Source: Patella vulgata (taxonomy: Eukaryota > Mollusca > Gastropoda > Patellidae). From it: a stretch of 64,000 nucleotides of DNA. The position numbers and the translations under genes are program-made. Below are positions 47,501 through 60,100 of this stretch, one piece after another. The DNA lies in assembly GCF_932274485.2 (NCBI RefSeq), contig NC_065886.2, positions 46,363,501 through 46,427,500 on the forward strand, in the 5' to 3' direction. How positions within the stretch are numbered: the first letter of the stretch is position 1; each line of letters starts with the position of its first letter. Under the pieces are notes generated by a model. The model saw nothing but the letters and a program-made list of their open reading frames with translations, had not been told where the DNA came from and did not search any database.

Positions 47501-48074
47501 AGCCTTAAAGGCCCACGTGTATTTTTGGTAAGAAACTTGACTGAATACTTCAACGAATAATTGCTCAATGCTACGCACGGTGACCGTCTACAATTAGTTC
47601 CGCTTGAGAAAAGACGCAAAGCTAGTTGACCGACATTTTATTTCTTACATCATCGATTTTAATCGAAAACGCTAAGTATACTTCAACAGGTTTGAGAAAT
47701 TTATAGTTCTGCTTCCATTTTAATATGTCTAATGAAATTTAAATGTTTATTTTTTAGTGTTTGAAAAATGCAAAATGGATTAGAACAGCGGAACAAAACA
47801 GTGCTCTAATTTTTCAACTTGGCGACAATTCAGGATAGAAATCTATTTTCAAAGTAGATAATTCTATGTGTGCAGACTGACAATGCTATTACTAAACATC
47901 TATGTATGAGCTTGATCATTAAATACGGCCAGACTCAACATTAACCATAGACAATTTACATAACTTACATTTACACTCATTTCAGTGGATTCTATAGTTA
48001 TTTACCTTAAAGAAAGATAAAGTGAATTTGTATTATCACCCGACCTTCAGTAGACATCGGATAATCTAACATAG

Positions 48075-48121
<47 letters not shown>

Positions 48122-51100
48122 GGTAACCTTTACTCGACTGTCTGTCTTAAGACCAAATAGGGTTCATCCATTAAGACCAATCTTTAAATTAAAATTCTAA
48201 GTAGACTACCCTAATATTTAACCCAGCAAATAAAATGAAACGGGGTTTTACTTTTACTTTTTTTTCTGCGCTAAACAGGCTTGTGGAGACGGACATGTAC
48301 GATATATACGGGGACATCTGTTTGGAATTCCGACAGTCAAGGTCTCTTTTACGTGTAAACCAATGATAATCCAACGTTTCTGACGCTTTTAAGGTAAAAG
48401 TTCAACTGTAGGTGTTTTCATCTTAAAGATACATTCCCATGAAAGTATTTATAGGGTAGTTATTTCCAATTTAACAAATGTCATATTTGCTTGAGTGGCG
48501 TAAGAAGCGGTTTTTATGTGTGAATCTAATGGCTAACGGTTGTTAGAACATTTGTAGCACTATGCGTCGCTATGCACTGTTCGGCAACCAAATCAAATAT
48601 ATCATACGATACAGTTCTATGAGTCGCTGGTTAGATGTGAAAAGTACAAAGCCACAATAACTCCCCACATCCAACATGTGACGCATACTCTCTTCTCTGC
48701 TACCCATTTTATTAGCTATAGACTTATGATCGTCTAGCATTGTCCTTGGCTGTAGTATATAACTGATTAGGACGTATCTTTAAATGTTTCTTTAACATCT
48801 CAAGCTGTGTATATCTTTTTATCAGTCTCAAAAATATCGTATGATTAACAAACAAGATGACAGGAACAAAAGTATGGTTTCCACAGTTTCATATCAAACT
48901 GAATACATAGATTACAAGCATAGACCAAAATAAAGTCATTCTCTCTCAACCCAGATGTTGCCACTTGAACCTCAACAGTCTCTCCCAACGACATGGTGTT
49001 TGCTCTCTCAAAAACTACATGGTGTTCTAAATCGCGCATTTCTCGGATGTTTTGATATGCCTTGACATTTGCTATATATTATTTAATTGGTCAAATATTA
49101 CGTAATTAATTATGGTGGTTGGTTACTAAGCCTAATGACCACATGACTAAGTAAAATATGGAATGGACATGCACCATACCTTGCATGGCATATGTAAAAT
49201 GTGTTTATTAACCTAAAGTTTAATTCATGTTTCATATCAACACAGATTTCCGTATCTCGTGTTATTTTACTTGTCTGTGAATCTGTAAACTGTAATTAGT
49301 CTAGGCCATGATATTATTATACATATGTATTTATCAAATTAAACTGCGTTTCAAATAAACACGTATTTAGCGCTATTATTCAATTATCGCATAAATCCCT
49401 TACTTAAATTGCTACAGTTCTCCTCACCTTAAGATTTATGCGCATTATCAGGTAGAAAAAGTTCCATTTTCTAACCCAACATTCATATAATTATATAATT
49501 ATTCATGCAACATGCAAATATATACGATTACTATATGATGGAACATACAAGATTACATATGGCCAACGCTACCATTGTATACCAACAAAAAATAGAAAAA
49601 GAATAAAAAATATCAAAGAAAAAAACACAAATAATCAAAACTCAAAAATCAAAATCAAAAATCGCATGCAAAAGCTCTCCAAAAGTTCATCACTGCGCTA
49701 CAAAGTGCTACGATAATTCATTTTAACCCAACCACATAAAATCACATAATTGTATCCTAATTCTAAAATATTAATACACTACACTTCAAATTTTAAACGT
49801 TCAGTTTTCACTTTGAAGTGAACATCTTTGGTTACCAGTTATAACTTATTCAAATAATGTCTTAGAAATCCTCAATTTGGAACATTGGTAAACCTTTTGA
49901 TCTTCCTGGATCTCCATTGGTCTGTTTCAGCTACCATAGTCTCAATAATGAAAACTTTCTTTTTCTTCTAAGTATGATTGGTTGGGTGGACAAAGTACAA
50001 TTTTATCCGCCAAATCAAAACATGTCATTACCAACAGACCAAGAACTAATTATTTCTAATTTAAAACTTTATTTAATATTAGTCTAGCATTATTATTTAT
50101 AAATCATATTATTATCCCTTACTCTTAATTAAAATTAAACCATCATTTAATTCTTAATAAACCTAGATGTGTCTATTTAATCATAAATCTACAAATTAAC
50201 TTTGACCTCTTGACCTTAACTCGGTAATCTACAATTTTTTTTACTTCCGTATTTTATGTCAAACAAAACAATTATGTTGATATCATGCACCACATTAAAA
50301 TGTCTAAAACAAGCAGGGTCCTTAGCCTATTTCATAAACATTATTACACAGAACTATAGATATTTTTGTTGTTCAAAATATTATTTTTTTATAGATATAT
50401 TTGTTGCTCAAAATATTATTTTTTAAATTTAACATGACAGTAGCAAATCTCTCTCATCGTCATCGTTATCTTACAACTTGACCACAGTTCAGTATGTCAC
50501 ATTATTTTACATAATATAGTATACTTATGGTACCCAATTTATTAAATAATACCCATGAAATGTTAACTTAACCTATTAGGATGTTTAAATGGTCTTGCGA
50601 CTATCTCTTATTCAAAGGGTTAATCTTTGTAAATTTATCTATAATCCGCTTAACATGTTTAATTTACTTCCAAGTAAACTTCTGAACTGATGATAAGGTT
50701 TGCTTTATTATATACGACAGAAGACATACGGTCAGTATGCTTACTGTGCAAGTCTCTAATAAACGTTTGAACCTTCATCAGTGTATATAATTTATTTGGA
50801 ACTCTATATTATTTTTAGGTGAGTTAATATTTCGTATTAGAAATACTTTGTATGTATTATTCTTTTGTTATTAAGGTTACTATATATTTATATTACGCAT
50901 AGTATGTGAAATGTTATATTGAGAATTACATCACTTGATATATGCAATTTCATACATAGTTATGCACATACGTTTATTATCAAACGTCGCATACAATATG
51001 TTATATTAATTCGAACAATGCCAGACGTAAGGCAAAGATATATATATGTTCTTTTGCTAAAGACATTAAATATATTTCGAATCGTAATTGTAATTATGAT

Positions 51101-54100
51101 GTATAATGTATTCTGAACCGTATTATAATAACTTGTCTTATCATTTATTATTCATGCATATTGTTTAAATATTTTGTATTCATTATATACATTCTTCTGT
51201 GCCAGTCTTTAATAAATGTTTGAACCTTTATCAGCGTATATAATTTATTTGGAACTCTATATTATTTTTAGATCCCCCAGAATATCCAGAATAAACGGAG
51301 AGAACGTGAAAGATCCTCTAACTAATATTACTGAGCTACACCCCGAACTACATAACGTAAATTAACCAATTACTTAATAGTCCAGGAGCTAATGACAAAA
51401 TAATATGGTCATCAGTTACAAAAGGTTTGACCCCCCAAATTCGTAGCAGGTGTCCGTACGAGTACAAATCAGTTGGTCAGATCGGGCACTGCTGGGGCGT
51501 ATAGCCGCAGCAGCACCTTAAAGTAGGCCCTAATATTACTAATATTACTGAGCTACACCCCGAACTACATAACGTAAATTAACCAATTACTTAATAGTCC
51601 AGGAGCTAATGACAAAATAATATGGTCATCAGTTACAAAAGGTTTGACCCCCCAAATTCGTAGCAGGTGTCCGTACGAGTACAAATCAGTTGGTCAGATC
51701 GGGCACTGCTGGGGCGTATGGTATCCATAGTCGGAGTAAATATTTCACAAATCTAACCAAAATTTCCGGGGCTTTCCCCAAGTCAGACCACACCCAATAT
51801 CGCCTCGTGGGGCTAATAATATGGTCATCAGTTACATGGCTGAAACTTACCACTAAAGTATGTCAGACCACACCCTAACCACACCCTAAAAATAGGGCTT
51901 TTTATATGGTCATAAGTTGCATGGCTGAAACTTACTGGAAACAAAGATCCATACTTGGAAAACATATTTTTCAAAAATCTAACCAAAAATGTTGGGGCTT
52001 TCCTCAAGTCAGATGGCCCTAAAGCCCACCTGGCCACGCCCTAAAAATGGGACTTTTTATATGGTCATCAGTTAAATGGCTGAAACTTACCAGAAATATT
52101 GTCCCATGCATGGAAAATGTATTTTTCGAAAATCTAACCATTAATGTGGGGGCTTTCCCCAAGTCAGAACGGCCTTAAAATTGCAGCCCCACCCACTCCC
52201 TCTATATAAATCATCTAAACATATTTACATTTAAAATTAAATAACAGTTGTTGTTGTGTTAGTTGTGTTTTACGTCCGCTTCCACCGAGGTGATTGTAGT
52301 ATGGTTTATAACTTGGGTCTGGCAGTTCCCATGGTAATCATTAGAACAGTTTATCTCTGTGCCACCAACAATGAACTTTTTTATCTCATAATATAAATAT
52401 TTTGTACAATATAATATTCTATAGGTGTACATGTATTGTATATTAGTCTTCGATTACAGTGTCTCATAGAGTACAATTATTTTGTTTTCTTCCACATAAC
52501 ACGTATGCAATTTTTACACTCGGAACAAATTTCATTCATTTTGCAAGTTGAAGCCTAAGAACTCATTACAACATGGAAATTGAAAAAGACGATGGTAAAA
52601 TCAATCCAATTGGTAATATAACTGAAATTTCCAAATATTCTGAATTAAGGCATAAAGTCAAGCAGTAATATATATAAGCATGTATATAGATTAGAGTAGT
52701 TCCAGTACAAATATGTCCATGATTACGGTAGATAAATACATACAAAAATACAAATACGTCAAGTTGGAAAAATCAACCACTCTTATTTCTTTATTCTGGT
52801 ATACATCATATCGTACGATCGCTGGTGCTGTCTTCATTATGGCAATGGTGCCGATGTCGGTCGGATTCTTGTTTTTAAGAAAGATACTCTACAAAACTGT
52901 CAACAAATTTTAGAAATCCGTAAAAAGTCACGTTTGAAGTATGCTGAAATTATGCCCCCCAAAGTTGTATATGAGTTAACAGGATTTCATATGGAATGAT
53001 GTAAAAGATATACGGAGCTATCTAAAATTCAAAAGAAACAAAATGATGAAGTACAAGAAAATGACAATCCAAATTCCAATCCAAAATTGATGAGATCATG
53101 TTTAACATTGACTTCTGCATCCAGTTCCGATTCGTTCGAGAAGGTCTGCCGGTTTTGCAGAAAATCAAACAGAAAACATCAAGGTCAGAAACAGAAAGTA
53201 ATAACCTGTGTCACAACGACAATCGAAAAAAATATTCAAGAATATGCAACAATTCTTCAGGATGAAAATATGCTTAAGTACATCCAAGATATAGATTTCA
53301 TTGGCAAAGACATTCTATCATGTAATGTGCAGAATAGAATATCAACGAGAAGTAAGCAGGTCATATGATAAAAGTGAATGACATGATGCTAGGAATATAC
53401 ATGCCAAAGCATTTGATGCTTTATGTAGTTTTGTGACTGACATTATTCTGGAAAAACAAGAGATCTACCTGTTAAAAATAGCTTACTGCAATACTATCAG
53501 TCATGTTTATTAGAATTTGGTGGCGGAAACTATACAGAGTTAGGTATTTTGCCCAGCGATTTGCAAAACAAGTTGGTTATATAAATTCTTTGGTGAGAAT
53601 ATTTCAATTGACAGTGGAAATAAAAGATGTGGTAATATTGTCTTCAGTAAAGGTTTAAATGTTGATGACGCTGTTCGCAAGTCATCTGACAACGCCAGAG
53701 AAACTGAACATACAGTTCAGGGTGTCACTTTCTTACTCCGATGAGAAATATTCAGTACAAAGAAAATTAAACTGCCTGAAAATTTAACCATACAACATAT
53801 CACAAATGGTGAAATAGCAGTACCAGATATGGTCTCCGCTTTCTTTACACATCTACTAGTTGGTCCATAATCTAATTGTGGATAAAACAAAGTCAAGAGA
53901 ATTAATTCCATTAGTCAGCATGCCATTTATTCTCTAACCAGGGGTAGAACTAAGCCATCAAAACACCTATAACTGGGTCTTGCAGTGAAAAGCCTTACAG
54001 GCAGTAAAAAGGTTATTTAGATTCTTAATCGTTTGGGACATACATTAAGTTACAATAGCATTGAGGAACTCAAACAGAATTGACATTTACATCCACTGAG

Positions 54101-57100
54101 TGCAACCAAGAAACACCCATTGGCATGATGGTGTCACCACACCTATCAACTGGGGTTGTTTTTAAAAATTACGATAGATTTGTTGAAATTCTTTCTGGTA
54201 AAGACAGTCTTCTTGATACAGTAGGCATTCAACCAATCGCCAATAATTGCATATAAACCAATAAGCCGTAAAAGGAGAAAAGATTTGAAGCATCCATGCA
54301 CTCACTGGCTTTGATCATACTGCATCGTTTAATAGGAAAGGGGATGCCCGACCTTTAAAATTATTAGAAAAGGCTGTTTATGGCCAGAAAGCCTTGTTTT
54401 CTCTCAGTAAAAGCGAATCCATTCTTTCTGGAGTAAATAGTTATTGAAGGATTTGTTTGTAGTATCTATTGGATGCCTAAAAATGGATGTCTTTCTGGTA
54501 TTAAAGGCATAGAAACAAGCCCTTTGCCGCCATGCTCACAGGTATTAACTTTGAAAATCAAGAGAGTGAATTATATTTGTAGTATCTGGATAAATGTGTC
54601 AAAAATAATCTCCCCAATTTCCATCCAGAGAATAGAAGGAGGGTTTTAAATGATGATGGGGTGTATGAATTAAAGTGGTTTGATGGTGATGTTGCTCCCG
54701 TGTTAGTTGAGAGTATTCACATAGATGAAGATAGTGACCAAGAAAGCAAGGACTCCGATGACGAATCAAACAATTCTTGTATGATGATAAAAGTGTGACA
54801 GGTTAACTGTTTGCGTCACCCAGCCACGCTTACTCACTTATTTTAAATCATTAAAATGTTATGTGGAACAAATATTTACCAATGAAGAGGAAGGATAACT
54901 AAAGTTATATGTATTAAAACTATGAATAGATTTTATAATTTCAGAAATTCATCACTGACTAACATTTTTTAAAATCCATTAGGTTGTTATTCATCATCGA
55001 AGATCGGGAAAGGCAAAAACTACCGAATTCAAACCAAAGCAACTTATTAATCCAATAAATACTTTCGAAATATTTGTTTGAATTTCCCACTTTGATATAA
55101 GATATTGAATAACAGTCTGAATCATTGTTGAATGGGTTGCTGTGATGGAATACAGAACGTTTGAAGACATAAATTTAGCATCAGTCCTAACTATCTATTC
55201 ATGACATGTGTCGTGAATGAGGTATGACATGCTTTCTCTTCCTACAACACTTGATACCATTGCTCATTTTAGGATTTCACATAGCTAATAAACATTTGTT
55301 CTATTTTTGTGCTATAATTTTGAATCTTGATGCGGATCAACAATGTATTATTGATATTACATTATTATAAGCGTTATATAGAGGGGGTGGGTGGGGCTGC
55401 AATTTTAAGGCCTGTCTGACTTGGGGAAAGCCCCCACATTTATGGTTAGATTTTCGAAAAATACATTTTTCATGCATAGAATAATATTTCTGGTAAGTTT
55501 CAGCCATGTAACTAATGACCATATAAAAAGTCCCACTAGGGCGTGGCCAGGTGGGCTTTAGGACGATCTGACTTGAGGAAAGCCCCAACATTTTTGGTTA
55601 GATTTTTGAAAAATATGTTTTCCAAGAATGGATCTTTGTTTCTGGTAAGTTTCAGTCATGTAACTGATGACCATATAAAAAGTCCCATTTTTAGGGTGTG
55701 GTCGGACATACTTTAGAGCGATCTGACTTGGGGAAAGCCCCCAAATTTTTGGTTAGATTTTTGAAAATTGTATTTACCAAGTGTGGATCTTTGTTTCTGG
55801 TAGGTTTCAGCTATGTAACTTATGACCATATAAAAAGCCCCATTTTTAGGGTGTGGTCGGACATACTTTAGAGCGATCTGACTTGGGGAAAGCCCCCAAA
55901 TTTTTGGTTAGAATTTTGAAAATTGTATTTACCAAGTGTGGATCTTTGTTTCTGGTAAGTTTCAGCCATGTAACTTATGACCATATTATTAGCCCCGTGA
56001 GGCGATATTGGGCGTGGTCTGACTTGGGGAAAGCCCCGGAAATTTTGGTTAGATTTGTGAAATATTTACTCCGACTATGGATACCATTGTCCCTACAAAG
56101 TTTCAGCCATGTAACTTATGACCTAATTTTAGGCCCCCTGGGGCCTACTTTAAGGTGCTGCTGCGGCTATACGCCCCAGCAGTGCCCGATCTGACCAACT
56201 GATTTTTACTCGTACGGACACCTGCTACGAATTTGGGTGTTCAAACCTTTTGTAACTGATGACCATTTTATTTTGTCATTAGCTCCTGGACTATAACAAA
56301 CGGATCCACGTTCTCAAAGGCAAACGAGTGCACTTTCTTTCACCGTACATCAGTCTATATTTTTATCTAAACCAAACATGTATTAAGTATTCCAGCCACC
56401 CATTAATAAATCTCTTATCTAAGTTTTCATCACGTGACTTGCACACACTGGAGAGCAGACGACATATCAGAACCTATTGTTTTAATAACCAGACTAGAGA
56501 GTACAACGTGACATCATCTCAAATTGCACATTCTTAATCACTTCACGTGAACAATTTAAAGCAAAATTTAATGACACAAAATAAAATACATAACGCGTGA
56601 AGTTATATAAGATTATACATTTTAAAGCAACAATATACGCAATCGTAATATACTAAATCGGCAATTAAACGGCGGAACAAGAAGATGGCAGAGGCTAATT
56701 CAATAATTTCATGGGAAATGAACAGTGACAACGACAAATACAAGCTGAATTGGATTCTTGTGACTCGGGGAAGTTTTCTTGCGATTTAAAATTTTTGAAA
56801 AGGATTTGATGCAAACTTTTGATAGATAAATTAGTTTGAGTACATACGTTTTTATTCCAAATATATCATCAAATCACACAGTTTATACGCTGACATTTAA
56901 TTATAATACTCTCGAAAGGTTATACAAGTTTAAAAATGCATACTGAAATGAAATGAAATGGGGTTTAATGTCCTGCCTTTCTGTGCGGACGGGACATGAA
57001 GACGGACGTACGCCATGCGGTGTGCTATGAGGGAAATGCGGCCTCCACTCTTATATCATATTTCAACTGCCAAGGGTTATTTTACGTGCACGTCAATGTG

Positions 57101-60100
57101 TACACGGTTTCTCTACTGGTGACATTGGTATTTTTAAATGCACCATGTACTTTGTTCATATTATAGATTCTGAATTATCGGAGGTTTCATAAAATTGTAG
57201 AAAAAAGAACAAATGTTTTAATAATTTCTAAGCAGTAGTCTAAATGTAATAAACTAATGGATTCATATTAGTTAATGGGATTCTGTTCATTCTGCAACAC
57301 TGATTTCTTATCCTATTTGGAAGTGGGCAGAAAATCATACCAAAATAGGATAGTTGATTCACGCCAGACAACTTGGTGTAGAATAGCGTCAAGAACGCAA
57401 AACCAAACATGTGATAGTAAGCAACAGAGCAATCGTTAAACGTATGATTGTTCAATGTGGCAATTTCCCTACTCCGCCTTACTGCAGTTTTGAATATCAA
57501 ATATGCGCTACTTGAGGCCAAAAGAACTATTTCACACTTTTTGAACAACTAAAATAGTTTTATGTAAATTATTATCTCTACGCTTAATGAACGTGTGTGA
57601 TGAACGTGTGTGAATCTCATAGAGGTCACGATTTTAGTAAACTGGTAAACATTTAGAATTTTGTCTTCATAGCATTAGGTAATATTTGTATGTCTTGTTT
57701 TGGTGACAGTCAATACCTTTGATATCTACAACTGGTTGTACACTATTTGCACTGTGGCGCGTAACTATTTCCAGCATCATCATCTCTCTTGCACACTCAA
57801 GCAATGTGCCAATCATTATCCCACACTGATCAACAGTGAATTTTCGCTAGGCCGCTACAATAATCACTGATAAGGATGACATCGATGCGACTTAATGAGC
57901 CAGAAATATTAACTTTTTTCCTGCGACAAATTAAATTCCAAAACATTTTTTTTATGTATTAGAAAAATAAATAAAGGCGTTTTTGTAGTTAAAAATTATT
58001 TCCTATTTAGAGCTAATGGGTATTAATTGAGTAAAAAGTCTCCATTCTGCCCGAACTAGAACGTCTTATGTAAACAATGCACGCGCCATTGAGCCAATGA
58101 TTGACGCCGCGTGATGAGATAGTCATCCTTTACAGAGATATTAGAAGACTTTCGTAAACAGATTGGCATTATCCTAGTCTCGGTCACCCAAAACCTCCTA
58201 ATCTTCAACGTACGGAGGGTCTGGGACCGTTGTCCATGCGTTACCGAGAGTTTGCTTTGTTATGTGGTTGTTTATCCAGTATTTTTGGCAAAGTCAAGTA
58301 AGAGTTGCGCCCCTCCCCGCAATAAATCCCATAATTCTTGCATTAATATGAACAAACATGAATCGTGACGTCGAATTAGGATTATTTCTACGCATTCAGG
58401 CTAATATTTTCAGTTCAGAAGAAATATTCGGTTAGATCTATTTGATAAGGCCAACTTCAAGTTTGGTTCAAGGTCACGAAATGTAAACAGGGCTAGCGCT
58501 AATCCAAACCCTAGCCCTAACCTTGGACCTAGCCCTAATGCTAACCTACAATCTCGCCAACAATCACGTGCCTAAACCTTATTTCCATCTCAGCGACCTT
58601 GGCCAAAATTGAGCTGGCCTTAACAAATAGACCCTATCTTTGAGCTCGTTGTCAACATGTAGAGCGAAGTGACATTTTGAGAGGATTTAGCCTACTTCTG
58701 TTCAGTCATTAAACTAAGTAGCCTAATAACCTCGGCGGATGTAGGTAAACAATTGATTGTTTTCATGTGGTCTTAATGAAACATTCCTCGGAGATTCAAG
58801 TGGTCTATAGTAAAGCATGAATTATTGTGTAGTTAAAGGAAAAACACATGGACATAAGTGACTCAATTTATATTTTAATAACCGGTGGTTACGAAATCAC
58901 CCATATTGCCAGACTGTTTCAGACCGACCAGGCGCTATCAAAAGTACTGTTATTAAAAACAATTTGGTGTAAACATTATTAAAATCGACAAATTCTAACT
59001 TAAAGGGGCATTATGGGAGATTAAATAAAGAATTGACAGTTATCGCTACAAAATGCAGCATATTCCCTTTACATTATCTATTTTTTAAAATTAATATAGC
59101 CAGCCCCTTATCTAGTCTTCCATAATGTCGCTTTAAATTTTACATTGGCTTCTATTAATTTTACATAAACATTCTCAATTATACTAGACAATTTTTTTAA
59201 AATAACGTAATAATAATTCATTTATCTTATTTCAGACGCGCCAGACTATTTTCATGGAGGTATTTTTAAAAACTTGGATTTGCTCATATTGATTACGTAA
59301 TAACAAGTCTTTACATTGATGTGTACCGCCTAGAAGGGGATAATAATAGGTAAGGGGATAATAATAGGTGTACCGCCTATAAGACGGTAAACGGCAAACA
59401 AGTTTTTACCCGTCGGTAAATTTATGACCCCCTCGCCCCATCATATGGATATAAAGGCCCACTTTCCAGAATATGCATATCTTATGGTACGATGCGAGTG
59501 TTTCAAGCTCGGTTATCCATAATATCTTAAAATATTATTTTCTTTTTGTAGAGTTATCTCGATTGTCCCTGGATTTAAAACTCCCTTTTGCGTGGTGAAC
59601 CTATGTTTCGCTAGGGTTAGGGTTAGGGTCTTGTAAACTGACTTTAATAAAAAGCCACGTGTTTACCCCCTTATATAGGCGGATTTATTTCGTTGTTATT
59701 ATCCCCTTCTAGGTGGTAACAATGTTGAATCAGGTGCCCCTATTGGTGCAGAAAGGTCGAACGTTATACCCAATTTTATTATTTGCATAGTAATTCGTAT
59801 CCAAGTAATAGACCCGCTAACGGAATGTTCTTAAGACTAGGTAACAGGAAATTATAGATAAGTTTTTGCTCGCGTCAGCCAAGTTAAAGATTAATCTATA
59901 GATTCAGCCTTCATAATAATAATAGCACCTTTCTCTGACTACAAAATCAATTTCATATCTGTCTTAGTCTCTTCCTGTATGACTAAACTCATCCTCTAAT
60001 GTTTTGTACTTTAAAATGCTCCAAGATGTTTTGATCAAAAAACATTATTTTCTCCTAGTTCGTTCGTTTTCAGTTTTATTAAAATCAGGCGTAATTCCGA

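Larger units (their letters stand above)
51322..56293 (+). mobile_element. ~5-kb long-inverted-repeat transposon, unknown superfamily, decayed
   Basis: The right end reads (inverted) TAGTCCAGGAGCTAATGAC, matching the left at 51380 and 51597. Both arms are built from tandem units of about 165 bp carrying TCTGACTTGGGGAAAGCCCC, TTTGGTTAGATTTTTGAAAA and GTTTCAGCCATGTAAC. The left arm has about three to four units (to about 52200), the right arm five to six (55380-56130). The centre, 52570-54800, is a decayed plus-strand coding region. I place it as a foldback-type DNA element; it is broken at many places and looks dead. It lies in intron 1 of the TMEM272-like gene. Confidence 0.8.

Noticed and set aside
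51332-51717. CRISPR-like or LTR-like direct repeats
   Set aside because: The repeat is one 217-bp duplication containing part of an inverted terminus; there are no spacers and no retroelement coding region.
56685-56789. 34-codon plus-strand ORF with good start context
   Set aside because: No splice donor in frame, no continuing exon and no known motif; a chance ORF is more likely.
59612-59630. True telomere or chromosome end
   Set aside because: Only about three TTAGGG units, internal, with unique sequence on both sides.
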